Position numbers and translations under genes: made by a program
The notes under the pieces: model-generated
Database searches by the model: none
Seen by the model: the letters and a program-made list of their open reading frames with translations, nothing else
Told to the model about the DNA's origin: nothing
DNA from: Puffinus mauretanicus
Taxonomy: Eukaryota; Chordata; Aves; Procellariiformes; Procellariidae
Direction: 5' to 3'
NCBI GenBank assembly: GCA_023333565.1
Contig: JAJKFH010001480.1
Location: 1,922,001-1,986,000 of the forward strand
DNA: 64,000 nt
Shown here: piece by piece, positions 11,191 to 24,660 of the stretch
Position numbering within the stretch: the first letter of the stretch is position 1
Layout: each line of letters begins with the position of its first letter

Positions 11191-14100
11191 GTAACCCAGC
11201 AAGATCCCTTCCAGTTCTGTCACCGCACTTAAAGCCACTTCGCTTAAGTACGATTTAGCCTTTTTATTTTCTTTCATAAACACTTGTGCCAAAGGGTTTC
11301 TGTTTGCACAGATATGCAGGGAATGGTTGTTGTGGAAGTGCATAAGTGTGCTCCCACATGCAGGTGCTCGCAGAGAGGGATCTGTGTGCCAGGCTGTGTC
11401 CTCTCCCCTTTGTTTTGAAGTTTCAGTCACCCAGGCAGAGAGCAGAAATGGGCAGTTGCATGTTACTTAGGAAGACGGCAGCTTATCCTGGAAAATAAAC
11501 CAGCAAATAGTCAAATTGTTGCAGCTGCAGCTCTGCCATGAGAGAGGGAGGCGGCAACTCGGTGGCATCTGGCTTGCACAGTGTGGGTATGTTATTTCTG
11601 GTATACCCATGAGCAAAGATTTTGGCAAAGCTGGTCACAGCTGTGCATATGCAGATCAAGACATAGTATCATGAAGGCCTATGTCCACCTCTTGGCCACC
11701 CCACCCCTGCCCAAGCTCCTCCACACTCTCACGCGGGACCCCAGCCCCGCAATAACATCTTCTTCTCAAGTCTTTGGCCGGTGAACACCAGCCAGAAGTC
11801 AAAATCTGCTAATGAATAATCCCTGCCAGAACAAAGGGCTTTGTTCCCTGGGCAAATGATGCTGGAGAACCTGCTGAGACTCCCTCTCCTGCCCTATCAA
11901 ACAGGGCTGCAAATCAGCCAAACATGTTAATCCGACAAACAAATATTTATACGATATCATTGACCGTTGCAGCCCAAGGTCGCTGTGGAAAAAAACAACA
12001 CAGTAAATTTTTATAAACATCTTTTGCTTGTGTCTTCTCCTTTAGAAATTATAACACATATGTTTTCTAAATTATTTTCAAGGCGGGAAAGGAATAAACC
12101 ACAAAATTACACATTTTGCAATTATAATTCATCTCCAATGTAGCCAGAGGAAGTAGATTTGCCGATATATTTTCATCCAAACTGGCCTCCTTTAATATTT
12201 CCATCGTTTTCCATCTTGCCTGAATAACCAAACACAGATCACAGAAAGAAGGGAATCTGCTGTTATTCATTTCTTCTTTCTGGCTGCAGTAGGGACCTCT
12301 GCTTACTGTTTGTTTTGGAATATATAATAGCTTTTCTTCCTTACACGTCTGTTTGCTGGCTTCTGCATCCTCAGGACATGTTACCATCAGCCGATGCACA
12401 GAGGGTTTGACTGCTCGGAGAGCACTCACCAGGATTTTGAATCATCCGGACATCTATACCTAGAGCCCCTCTCCCACTTTTCTTACTGGCACCCACAGTG
12501 TGTGGGGGGAATGTGGCTCCGTCCATCGCCCAAACACCGTGCAGTGGCCATAAGTGGGGCAGGACATTTTTCCAGCTCCTCAGCAAAGCCCTTGTGTTGC
12601 CGACAGATTTGGCAACTGCCACCTGATTTTCTGTGCCTTTCACCCAAACAATTTACTTTCATCAAATAATTCCATTCTCACTATCTGCATTCACACTCAC
12701 TTATCCTGCCCAGAGGTCCAAGCTACGATAGCCCTTTGGGACAGATGCTGTAAAACTTAAGAGCAGGACACTCTCTTTGTATTGAAGAGTGGATTAACCG
12801 GTGCAGGAGGCAGTTGGTCTTCTTGCTCTGTATGGGAAAATCAAGACTTTCAGGCTTGGTCTTTAACTATCTCAAAGAGTAAAATCTGGTGTAAGCCAGA
12901 CTTGACTCATTTAACAGATGTCCCAAGAGTGATTGATCGCACCTGTCTCACACAGCTACCTGAGGATGGCACAAGTCTCTCCATGGAGGTACCTGTCTCT
13001 TTTTAGTGTCCAGTTTAGACTACATGGCTACCTTCTAGATGGGAAAAGTGGGTGAGATGACTCCTGCCTCTCATGGCTTGCCCACGGTTGGATGAGAGCC
13101 GTGTGCCAAAGATGGGCATGACACCAGGACAGCCCAGGTCTGGATCAGTGGCCCAAGAGCCAGACTGCTGTGTTCCAGTTCATCAGTCATTCTGCAGAGG
13201 TGCACCCTCGAGCTCCCTGAGGAAAACGTGAGCTGCAACTGTCACCCTGCAAAAAGGAACTTGCAAAGTCAGGCTTACCAGAGTAAGTCTGACTTTCGTT
13301 ACTTGTTCTATTCAGACATTTTTAAATACTAAATTCTCCACTTGATGTTTTCTCTCAATTACAGTAAATTGCTAAAACTATAAAAGAAAAGTCTCCACCA
13401 ATCTGGAAACAATAAATCTCAATGCTGGAACACTAATCAGGTTTCCAAACACCCTCCTAAATAGCACTTAATTTGAATTATGGATACTAGCTGCAGCTGT
13501 GTTCAAATAAGAACAACAAATGTAGTTCGGTTGCACCAGGACATGACTGCAGCTTCACAGATTTATCGCTGAACCGAGCGGTCATTTCTAACAGCCGTGT
13601 TAGCAGAAATCCACCACTGTCAGCCCTGCTTGGAAACGCCATTGAGATGTAGTCTGCAACAGCGCTGGACATGAAAATAAAGTGTGGTCTCCTGGTTGTG
13701 GCCATTACAAAATGTTTCCCATAACCGAGGCCTGATTACTTTGGTTTCCATTCACATTGCCCCTGAAACGCTGGCATTTCCTAGCCACCCAGCACAAGAT
13801 TTACCCAAATACAGTCAAACTGCATCTGCTTGAGGGTGCAGCCAGAAACTCTGTGAATTATCAACTGCGCAGTAGGTCTGCAGTATACCCTTGACTGTGC
13901 AGAATGTGCCGCATACGGTAGAATGTAATATATTCTAAAGAAGTTCACATCTATTCATGTATGTATGCAATTCAAAATATGTCAATGGAAAGCAGTCAAG
14001 GCACATCTTTGATGTTACTTCTGTTCTTTTATGTATTCTAAAACCAGGTTTGGAGTAACGTTTTATGTCGAGTTACTCTTGCTGCACCCCTGAGGCTTTT

Positions 14101-17100
14101 TAAAGGCTGCTCTCTTGTTATAATAATTCAAAAACCAAAGGAAAGAGTAACTTTCTTAAACTAAAAAATAAATAAAAAATTAAACATTCCTAACAACGTC
14201 TCCTTAATTTCTGGATCCTAAGTATTGAAAAGCAGCACTCCTTCCACCACTCCCGTGTGTCCACAGCTCTCCAAATGAAAAAAAAAATCCTGTTCATTTT
14301 TCTCTTCTGCTCTGGTGCTGCCCAGTCTGGCTCAGACTGAGGAAGCTCTAGCTCAGGTTACAGTAAGCCCTCCTGCATATCACCAGATCACTTCTGAACT
14401 GTAAACAAGAACCCAAAAATACATTCATGGTGCAGCTGTGCTTGTGGCCAAGCTTCAATGTGCTATTACTTTAATTTGACTCTTATAAGCATGAACAGAT
14501 TCACATCTTCAGGCAGGAAAGCACCCCATCAGTGGATTCTTTGCTGTTGATTTGTATGCATGCCTCTGACTCTTACTGTGACTGCCACAGCCAAAAGGAG
14601 AACCAGATCTCCATTTCACTCAGCCTTGCATAAATAAAAATATCATTAAGCGCTATTTAAAATATGTTACATTTAACAAATCGGCATGAAATCCCTCACA
14701 ATTTATTGCACTTGGCAATATTAATAAATGTGGTCTATATTCCATAAATCAAGAACATGTTTGCTGGAGGTGTGTGCACTTGAAATCACTTCTACCCAGA
14801 ATTCTGCTCTTATTTCCATTAGGAAGTGTTTTCTCCTGTTTTGCTGGATACATGTGTGTGGGAGGGACTACAAGATATATTTTAGTCAAACAATATATTT
14901 TCTCTCCTCCCACCAGATGGGAAGTGCTTTTACCTCATTGAAAATGTCATCTTGTATTGATTATCAATCACAATAAATACATTATAAGGCCTAGAACTGG
15001 TTCCTTTGCTTTAAAAAAAAGAATTCAGAAGACAGAACAATGGGTACAATTACATATTGCAAAATGCTTTGCCATTTTACTGCAAAAAGTCTTTGGGTTA
15101 AGTCAGTAATGTCATCCTCTTTAAACCTTACGTGCAATAATTGTCACTAATTTTTTACTTTGTCTAATTTAAGATGTACGTTTTAAAGAGCTGTCACAAA
15201 CCACAGAGCTTTATACATTCCAGATGTGCTGATAGGTCAGAGAGGTGTGTCAGTCTATGACCCACTGATGTCCCAGATACAGCATTTGTGTGATACAGAT
15301 CTACCCTACAAAAGGCTGTGGAAGCCACCGTTTTCTGTCTGTGCATAATGTTACAGCTCATACTTACAAATCAACAAAAGGAGGGAGCATCCAAGTCATG
15401 GCTTTTTATCCAGGTATTTGGAGTCTAGCCTTTCTACACGGTCTCTGAGCACCTCTTAAGCCAGCCAGGCACAATACCCTTGTAATGGTGAATCCTCCAG
15501 CCTCCTAGACTGTCAGGTGGAGGCATTTGACCAGACCACCCTTTGTTATCTCTGAGCCACCAAAAGCCCAAATCAGTCCTGGGGCAGCCTTTGCCCTTCA
15601 AGGAAGAGATGAAAACAGACATGACTAGGAAGGCAGCAGGATCTCCTGGGATAGAGGAACCTTTGGTTCAGACAGCAAAACTAAACCAGAGGAGAGTGGA
15701 TCCACTGAAATATATCCATTGGTTCCAGCCATCTTTGGAGAAGACATTGTCATTAACCCACACCCATAAATCAGCATAGAACCAGTGAGGGGCTTGTGCA
15801 AAGCGTACTGGTGGAAGATCTGTGTTTTAATGCAATGTAAAGCTCAGGGGGTGATCCTCAGACTCCCTTACTGGAATAACCTGCAGCTCATTGGAAGTGC
15901 ATTTCTCTCCTGTAACCCTGAGGCTCTGCCTCTCGTGGCTCCCACCAGGCCAGCCAGCTGACACTGCCTTTGTACATCCAGAGGCAAATTCGAGTTATAT
16001 GGCAAAACTTACGAATCAAGATGATAGACTGTGTTACTGCATTTAAGTATTTTAAATATTTTCTCTTACCATGAAAGGACATTTTATGTTCATTGTTAAA
16101 ACTGTCATGACTCATTTTTCTAAATTTGTGGGTTTAAAACTAATCCAACTATTACGCTTGCTCCTGATGGGTACGCTAAACAGGTTTCACTACCTACCTT
16201 GTCCTTTCTGTTATGTATTAACATTCTTACCCCCTTTTCTTCATTGATGACACTGCAAATGTGATATGATGAATCTGTTGTCAGGAGGTTGTCATTTGTT
16301 TCAGTTTCATATTTCTCAGATGAAAAAATGTTGGAGATGAGATTATGTACTCACAAACACATGCTTTTCTCCCTCTGTGCTTCTTTACAGCAAGGCTGAT
16401 TTTGACCAGCTGACCTCAAGTCAGCAGAAACCTTGCATATGTTCGTATTTAGATTTCAAAGGTTTTTTTATTATTCTGCCCTTGCATTCTCTTCTGTATC
16501 TCACTTTCAAAGAGTGAACAATACAAATAAAGCATTTCTAATTGACCTGACTTATTTTAATAATCATAGCTATAAAGAGGAATAAAGACCATTAATTATT
16601 TTAAAAATATACATATTTTTGTCATCCCTACTTTTCTTGGACTTGAAAAAGATGATCCTATATCACCTCTGCTACTGTATCACATCCCATATTTGCAGTA
16701 AGCATTGTCTGGCTTCAGAAGCGTCTTTTAAATCAACATTCTTTAACCTCAGATATGCAGTTGTCCTCTCAAGAATCATGTTTTGTCTTTGCAAAAGCAT
16801 CATGAGCATCATCACTAGGGTACGTTTACTTGCCTCACTGATTAATTGCCCCTTGTACTCACACTGCTTCATGTTTGCATTAGTGGATGGGATTTGGACT
16901 CATGACTTATGTAATGTAAAAATATTGGCATAAATCATGCTGTCAGAATGGAAGGCAAGTAAAAAAATAGCCCTACGAATTCACTGCCTTGTGAAAAAGG
17001 CTGGGGGAAAGGTAGACAGTTTTAATAGTTACTAACTTCTGAGGAAAATGTTGGGTCCAGGAAATACGTCCACAGTGAAATACGTAGATGTATGGAAGGA

Positions 17101-18599
17101 CTGGACATTATTCCGAGATAAACTTTCTTCCCAGATAAATTTTCTTGATATTAATGACCACGTTTTTAGCATTAAATGACTATTCCATCCAGATTTGGGA
17201 CAAAATCCAAGAATTTTGTTACACTGAGGTATGTATTGAAGTGGCATCTTGACCTGAGGCCAGAATTAAGGGGCTCCTTTGACGCGGCTCTGTGCAGTCA
17301 GGGGGAGGAAGAACGCCTCGCCTCAGATGCTCGCCCTCCGAAACACGCCATCACCCAGCTACAAACACTCCCAGTTCCTCTTCCAGGAGCTCCTCACTGA
17401 AACGTACCTTCTGCTATACTAGATAAGGGCAAGAATTTCAGGGATTTTTTTCAAATGATTGAAGAAGTTGCATCACTGCTAATACATCATCTCTAACACA
17501 GTGCTCTCTGCCAAGGAAAATCCCACACAATCACGTAAAGGCAACAAGCAAAGCAGCAGACATGAGGAAACCCAGAATTCCTGAATGCCTGCATTAGACT
17601 GCTACTGTTGCCTGCCACACTGACTCTACATGAAAGACCCCGTACGCTGATCCATACATTATTTAGACATCTAAGCTGCTTACCCACAAATCTTCAAGGC
17701 TAGGCAGTGCAGAACCCAGGCTGCGTGGGGAGAAGAGAAACCGCAGGCTCCAAAGCCAGACCCCTAGCCCTTGCCACAGTGTGCTCAATTTACGGACAGA
17801 AAGGGAACTTGGGAAACCTTTTGAAGGTTTATTTTCATATAGGTGGGCAGTGATACAGGTTTACTTAATAGAAGAGTATTCTAAGAAAGAAAGGCACTTT
17901 CAGAGATTATATGTTGTGCTATACATTTAATAACCATTATCATAGTCCATATCTGAATCCATCAAAGTCACTGAGGGTAAAAATGGTCTGATGATCTAGG
18001 ACAGCATGTAGAGAGTTCATCCAACAAGTGGGAGCCCAAAGTTTGATTTCCTCTGCAGCTGGAGGAAGCCAAGGTTCAGACCTCATCCTTCTTGCAGGGG
18101 AGACTGGGTCATGGGATGGCAGGCATGCACCATCTTCTATACCAGGGCCATGCTGCTGGTTAGGCGAGGACTTGTCCATCTGCTGCAGAGAGGGATCAAG
18201 CGAGAGCAACTCCTTGGCCTCGTCTGCTGAGCATTCAGCTCTGGGGCTCTCTGCTTCCAATGGAAATGTCATACTTGAGGTGCTTGTGCAGAGCAATACT
18301 GAGAAACAGGTCTGGGAGAAGGGCTAGAGGGGCCAAGGCTAGTCTGACCAGCACAAGTGCCCTATGCAATGCACAGTGAAGTGCTCTCTGCCCGGTGGCA
18401 CAGCTCCCACAGGAGACAGTTGGAAAGCCCACACAAACATGTGTGCACAGAGGTCTCTGCCCTCCTGGGTTAGACTCAGAATCCCGGAAAGGTCTTCCAG
18501 AGGGGATGTACTCCAGTCCAAAGCTCCAACACAGGACGAAATACATACCTTTTTCATCCTGATGGATGTTGGTTTGGCATATCCTTAAATCTCATCCAG
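11191..18599. other. Unique DNA, no gene recognised
   Basis: No repeat family or protein domain was recognised. Short frames on both strands are probably chance. The most notable is a 118-codon minus-strand frame at 17940-18296, which overlaps an open + strand frame and resembles no family I know. A 13-bp inverted repeat lies at 13265-13296. A small CpG-dense patch lies near 17280-17350. Confidence 0.55.
13265..13296. repeat. Inverted repeat, 13-bp arms, 6-nt loop
   Basis: The left arm 13265-13277 and right arm 13284-13296 are reverse complements except for one G/T pair (13273 with 13288), which would be a G-U wobble in RNA. The loop is CCAGAG. The stem is too short for a typical pre-miRNA and does not extend outward, because the next bases do not pair. 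Confidence 0.8.
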
Positions 18600-19025
18600 C
18601 AAGGGACATTCTGTAGCCATCCCAAGTAATCTGTTACAGGGCTTCACTGCCTTGCTAACAGAAATATTTTGTTCTTCTCTCTAACAAAAACCTTTCTTGC
18701 TGCAATTTAAGTCCATTATTTCTTGTCCCAGCCATAACAGACAGAAAGAAGAACTTATTCCCTTGTTGTCAAGAGAAGCCTTTTTTATCTTTGATATTTG
18801 CTGTCATATTTTAGTCTCAAGTTTTCCTCCTTTAGGGTAAGTAACTCCAACTAGGTGAGTCTTCCTTCCCTGTCCTGTTTTCCAGACCCGATCATTCTCC
18901 GGATGAAGAGTTTCTGGTTGATTCACATCTACCTTGAAGAATGGCACAGCAACGGGAGGCAGTAGTCCAGCAGAGGCTTTGCCAAAGCTGAGAGGAGCAG
19001 AAAGAGGACTCAGTCTGGTAGTAAG
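18600..19025 (-). mobile_element. Old CR1 fragment, minus strand (copy 4)
   Basis: Read on the minus strand this matches the 3' half of CR1 with heavy divergence. Recognisable stretches on the + strand text include CCAAGTAATCTGTTACAGGG near 18630 (the usual 'glycine-rich, AACCTGTTCCAG' region), TTATTTCTTGTCCC near 18716 and the block around 18890-18990 that corresponds to the ORF2 part preceding it. No reading frame survives. The boundaries are approximate (about 20 bases each way). It is clearly older than copies 1 and 2. Confidence 0.7.
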
Positions 19026-19379
19026 TCTGGTAAAGGCTATCCGGTAATGGTGGTCACCGTTCATACGTCTGGGTGCAGCACTGGATCGTCACAACAACTA
19101 AGTGCACACACTCAGTGTGTGATCCACTAGCAAGGAACCTGCGATCCACTACAGCCAAAAGTCCTTTTCTGCAGAAGAACTGTCAAACCAGTTGTTCCTC
19201 AGAGGCCTCTCAGCAGTTGGTTGGTCTTATTTCATGAAAGCATCTAATAATGCTACCTGTTTAAAGCTTCGTAAAATACCACGTTTTTCAGACTAAATCT
19301 CCAATCCTCGAATGCCAGTCCTGTCCTCCAGTGTACATGAAGTCCCTCCAAGTTATGTGACAGCTTATTTAGAAAGCAT

Positions 19380-19928
19380 TTGTGTGTCCAGGTGGCCAAG
19401 GAGGCCAATGGCATCCTGGCCTGTATCAGAAATAGTGTGGCCAGCAGGAATAGGGAGGTGATCGTGCCCCTGTACTTGGCACTGGTGAGGCTGCACCTCG
19501 AATCCTGTGTTCAGTTTTGGGCCCCTCACTACAAGAAGGACATGGAGGTGTTGGAGCGTGTCCAGAGAAGGGCAATGAAGCTGGTGAAGGGCCTGGAGCA
19601 CAAGTCTTATGAGGAGCGGCTGAGGGAACTAGGGTTGTTTAGTCTGGAGAAGAGGATGCTGAGGGGAGACCTCATCGTGCTCTACAATTACCTGAAAGGA
19701 GGTTGTAGCGAGGTGGGTGTTGGTCTCTTCTCCCAAGTAACAAGCGATAGGACGAGAGAAGATGGCCTCAAGTTGCGCCAAGGGAGGTTTAGATTGAACA
19801 TTAGGAAAAATGTCTTTAGTGAAAGAGTGGTCAGGCCTTGGAACAGGCTGCCCAGGGAAGTGGTTGAGTCACCATCCCTGGAAGTATTTAAAAGACGTGT
19901 AGATGAGGCGCTTAGGGACATGGTTTAG
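19380..19928 (+). pseudogene. CR1 ORF2 C-terminal fragment, open
   Basis: About 182 codons are open from the truncation point to the normal TAG stop at 19926-19928. The fragment covers the region after the reverse transcriptase palm ([19 protein letters not shown]... onward) and ends at LRDMV. It has no catalytic motifs, no promoter of its own and no natural start; the ATG at 19380 lies at the truncation junction. It is therefore a fragment and not a gene, although no frameshift or stop interrupts it. Confidence 0.92.
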
Positions 19929-20013
19929 TGGGCATGGTGGTGTTGGGCTGATGGTTGGACTCGATAATCTTAGACATCTTTTCCAACTTTAATGATTCTA
20001 TGATTCTATGATT
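19380..20013 (+). mobile_element. CR1 LINE 3' end, + strand (copy 2)
   Basis: This 634-bp 5'-truncated CR1 matches copy 1 from about 10557 to its 3' end and is nearly identical in places, for example across the block encoding the [15 protein letters not shown] segment. It ends in GATTCTAT-type repeats near 20013. No target-site duplication is visible. Unlike copy 1 it keeps the G near 19697 and the normal ORF2 stop, so it is a useful reference for the damage in copy 1. Confidence 0.95.
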
Positions 20014-23000
20014 TGAGCGCAGCCCAATCTTACTAGTGCATGCCAGTAGGGAGGAGACCACAGACCACAGGCCACACAATGCAGTTGTTCTGATGTGCCA
20101 GTCCAAGAGATGGAGGCTCTCCGTCTCTCCAGTAGCACATTTCTGGAGCCACAGTGCTCGTATATCAGCCTCCCTTGCTAAACTGCAAACAAAACTCCAG
20201 TGCAAAGGTCAACTCTGGTTCTCTCCTCGCCTTAAAGTAAAGCGTTTAAGAAAAAGTGTATGCTTTCGTCTTTTCATGTTTCCACTACAAACATTAGATC
20301 AGGGGAATTCAAGTCAGGAAAAGAAAAATTAAAAATTTGCTCACTTTGCTCTCTGTGGCCAGTGTACTCAGTATGCCCAAAAACTATAGGGAAAAAAAAA
20401 AAGGGTCTGAAGCGGAGTAGGAGCAGCTTTGCTTTGCATGGTGGGTATGAGACAGTAGGAGCTTCTCAAGAGAAAACACAAAACCCACACAGAATACACA
20501 TTATCTCTGAAGTCAGAAAGCTCCAGACTATGCAGTAACATAACATATATTTAGTAATTCCATGAGAGAAATGTTAGCTAAAATCTTTCTGATTTTCTTT
20601 TTGCCTCTTATTTGTCTTCTTAAATTATTTGCAAAGACTGGTGAAGCTGTTTCCTAAGATTTACACTATGTGATCACAATTAATTAAGCTTCTTTGTTTA
20701 AGCTGTAGAGTACCTTCCCATATTCAGCTCCTCAGAAACTTGTGTCCAGCACTCAAAGCTTGCAAGCTAGACATACTCGAAATCATGACTAGGAGGAATT
20801 GCTGAGAGTTCACCAGGAGCACCCAGTGGAGGTTTTCTATTGTACGAATCATGCTGTTAGGCAACAAAATCTTCTGAATCTCAAATTTGGAATTTTTCCC
20901 GTAACACAAGACAGAAACAGTCTTTTGCCTCTTGTCATTAGTGTTTGGAAGATCAGAACTAACACATGTGAGGGACCTGGTATAACCAGGAGCAGAATCA
21001 TTCTCGGATTGTCTTTTTATTGGCAGCAAAGAGAAATTTTGTTTCATTTCCTAGTGAAAAAAAAATCTAAATTCAAATTTTTATTTCTTTATTTTTGCAT
21101 TTTGCCTTTCAAATAACTTCAACAATGAAAGTTATAGTCCCACTCTTTCTGTTCTGCTCCAGTTAATTAGGTAATTATTGCCCATTATTCCAGAACTTAA
21201 AACTAACCTTTCATAAGATTTCACTACATCATTTCAGTACCTCACGATACCAAAATATTTTTAACTTCTGCTTTGTGACATAATGACTTTCAAGTGCTTC
21301 TTGAAGATATTACTGAAATTATTTCATAATTTTATTAAGACTAGTGTATAGGGAGAAATGAGAAATGCCTAAACATTGCAGTTAGTTAGAATACAGGCTA
21401 AAAAAACCCCTTTAATTCCTAAATTAAATAAAGTACTTCATGACCAAGAAATGTATTTTTAGTATAGCGTCTTAGTTTGCATTAATAAATAAATATTATA
21501 AATATACAGTTTTGATTCAAGCCCCAGGCATTCAGATGTTCACATATATAATGAAAATTAGAAAATACTAGGGTTTTTTTCTTAACCTTTGTGGTTACGC
21601 GAGTCTGTGCAATCAAGCATTAGCAGGAACATCTTGGGCAGAGGTGATTCTGGTACTGTCGTTCTACTTAATTCACCAAAATTCGCAGGTGTATATGACA
21701 TCCTTTAGGTCTTAACCAAACCTGGTGCATTGCTTCCTTCTAGACTGTTGCACAATGGTTGTATTTTCGGGAAGACTTCCGTATGTTGCTTTCAGAGGGG
21801 TATACTCTGGGACTACTGATGTTAGTCTGCTTCATAAAACCCATCAGTCTGAAACGATTTAGTACATTTAAATACTTTAAAGTACATTAACATTATTGAA
21901 AGGACAGAAGCATCAAGGGCATATGACACAAACCCCAAAAACTATCTTCCAGTCTGTTGCATTTTGCCTTGAATCTGTGAAATTGCAGGTTTATAGCTAA
22001 CGTGGCTGAGACCTGTGTCAGAATTGGGACCTGATTGTGGCCCTCCATACTGCTGCAGACTTGACACATGTGTGTGCAATCATATGCAGCCCCCCTGATA
22101 TCTCCTATAGCAAATCCTGTAGCAGTATTATTATAACCATACATAGCTACATATAATATCTGGAATCCAACCAGCAGCCAGATTTGAAGGATCATCCATA
22201 AAAGTTTCACATAGCTAAAGAGAGCAGTCAACCCACTCTTAATAAATTTAACATTTTCACAGATTCTCTGGTCAACTTCACAGTCTAAGATGCTCTTTAA
22301 AGAGACATATACATTTATATGCATGTACACAGGTCACCTGGAAAACATCCAAACCCTTCCTTAAAGCAGTCAGACACAAATTTCTAGACGTATTAAGCAA
22401 GATCTGTGTGCCGTAGTAATGATATTACTCGCAGCACTGAAGATTTATTTGGTGTAGCAGTGGGTTCAGCAGAATTTCAGACCTGTAAATATGTCATAAG
22501 ATAAGCATGTCAGAGGCTGTGGGTATGTCAGGTAATTTGACTTGTACACCTATCTTTGTTCTGGCATCTGCCCACTTGTGATATACACAAATGATATCGG
22601 CAAGGGAGTACTGAAGATCTGACTGTTACTGGTACCTGTTAAAGTGAGACATAAAATGGTAAATGTTAAGTATCTATCTGCTTGGTCTAGAGAAGTCGGG
22701 CAACGTATTTCTGGCAGGATGAAACACTAGCCGATGTGGTACATGACATTTGTATCTGATACATGATTAAATGCCAACATGTAAGTTGAAACACTACAGG
22801 TCTGCTTTACTGCATGGTTTCTAGCAAAAAGATGTTTAACCATGGTAGGAGAAAATACACATTAGGAATAATCTATCTGAAAAAGAACATACCACATTTT
22901 GCAAGCAAGGGCTCACCTCAGAGAACTGTCACAGGTAGCCTGTTGTGGGCCTCAGTACGGAGGAGGAAAACAAGGAAAACAAGTAGTGACCTGGAATTAA

Positions 23001-24660
23001 GTGTAGTGTTGAAAGTTATCACTCATCTGGGCTGAACAATATGGCAAGAAGGCTTGCGAAAGAAGGAAATTTAAGATTTTCTAGAATTCAACCCTTTTAT
23101 GGGCTCAAATGTAGCAATAAACTGCATTACTTTTTCAATAACTGCAGTGCTGAACTCCCAGGTCCCAGAGAAGGCGAGAAGTGGTTTGGCAGACTCTTAA
23201 TATGAGGAGAATTGACATAATGAAGAATTTTATTCAGCTCTTTTAGTAGCCATCTGTATTTCTAAAGTCTTTCAGTTTGGTTTCTCACTATATTTCCTTG
23301 AACTGATTAGGGCAAGACAGTGTGCCTTAAGGGCACTATTAAGAGGGCATCAATAATGTTATAATGCTATTAAAGTTTAATAATAATTCATATATGGTCA
23401 TTCCCTAATTGGAAAATTAGGTGCACATTGATTGATGCTTTCAGTTTCTGATGCCTGCTAGGTGGCCTAAAGACTAAACCAATCTCCAATGTATTTTTCT
23501 TCATCAAACCCAGTTTCCAGTTTCTTGGCTATTTCTCCAAATTATGAATTCTCACCCCTTCCACCTTTCTTCAGCGTTTGCCTTCTCTAAGTTACCAAGA
23601 AAATTATATTTAGTCATGAGAGAGGGAAATATGAGGCCTGGCTGAATACAGGACCAGGAGATGAGAGCACCTAAACCAATTGCATCCTAGCTGAAATCCT
23701 CTGCAAATGACTCCTTGGAAAGGAAGAACAGTCCATGAATAAATTAGTAAGTCAATCAATGAATTCAAGTCATAAATTATTATACAATACTTTAGGATAA
23801 AAAACCTATATAAATCTAGTCTTTTTTGTTTTTTAACTGTATAGAATATATGGTTTCAGTATCTTTTTTTAAAGTTTTTAGGTTTTTAAGGGGTTCTTTC
23901 CGTTTTTTAAACTCTATAGAATATATGGTTAAAAGTAAGCAAAGAAAAACGGTTTGAAAGAGTAAACACAGGAGGTAATTTAGTTAGCACTTAGAAGCTA
24001 TGCCTTGTTCATGCTGGAGGGTAGCTTTCAAAGTTATTAACTTGAAGTCATTTTGCCAGTATTTGAACTGAAGTGTTGCTGGAGGATATTGGCAATACAG
24101 CTACATATGTATATGGATCTCGCCTGCTCTGCTGAGCTACACTGAAGTGGGTTTCAAAAGGGGGTACAGTGAATGAATTTTGTTAATTGAAGTGGGCAAT
24201 GCAGTAGTTTGTGGGTGGGGTTTATGCAAGCAAGATCTGAAAAGCTGAAGTAATTGCTAACTGTAAGGTGTTCACAAACCTCATTTTAGACCCGGAGTCT
24301 GAAGTGGTCAATGTGATTCACTGGATTGCTAGGGCTTGCTGGGATGGTTAAGGTCAGAATCAGGAATTAAAATAGGATTTGAGACACCAAGCACCAAAGG
24401 GATATTTTTACTGAAAAAGTCTGCAGTCTCTACAAGGTCTCTGCCGAGAGAGGTCAGTTGGGATCACTGGCATGTGCTTTAGCTGAGGGTGAGGATAGGC
24501 GTTTTTGGCAGTATGGGCTATGGAGATAGGGTCACTGGTGTATCTCACACAGTTACATGTAGCTCTGGCACATAAAATAGGTCTGCAGCTGCCAATGCCT
24601 CAAACAGTAGCTCTAACCCACCAACACTTTGTAAAAATACATGCATTTGCTCCTGCTGAC
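20014..24660. other. Unique AT-rich DNA, no gene recognised
   Basis: I see no recognised repeat family or protein domain. A 145-codon minus-strand frame at 21893-22330 is the longest, and its translation shows no motif I know. A diverged direct repeat of 28-29 bp is present at 23828-23855 and 23902-23930. Confidence 0.55.
23828..23930. repeat. Direct repeat of 28-29 bp, 46-bp spacer
   Basis: The sequence from GTTTTTTAAC to ATATATGGTT occurs at 23828-23855 and again at 23902-23930 with one inserted base and one substitution. Both copies share the core TATAGAATATATGGTT. The T-rich spacer suggests local duplication. No mobile element is recognised between the copies. Confidence 0.8.
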
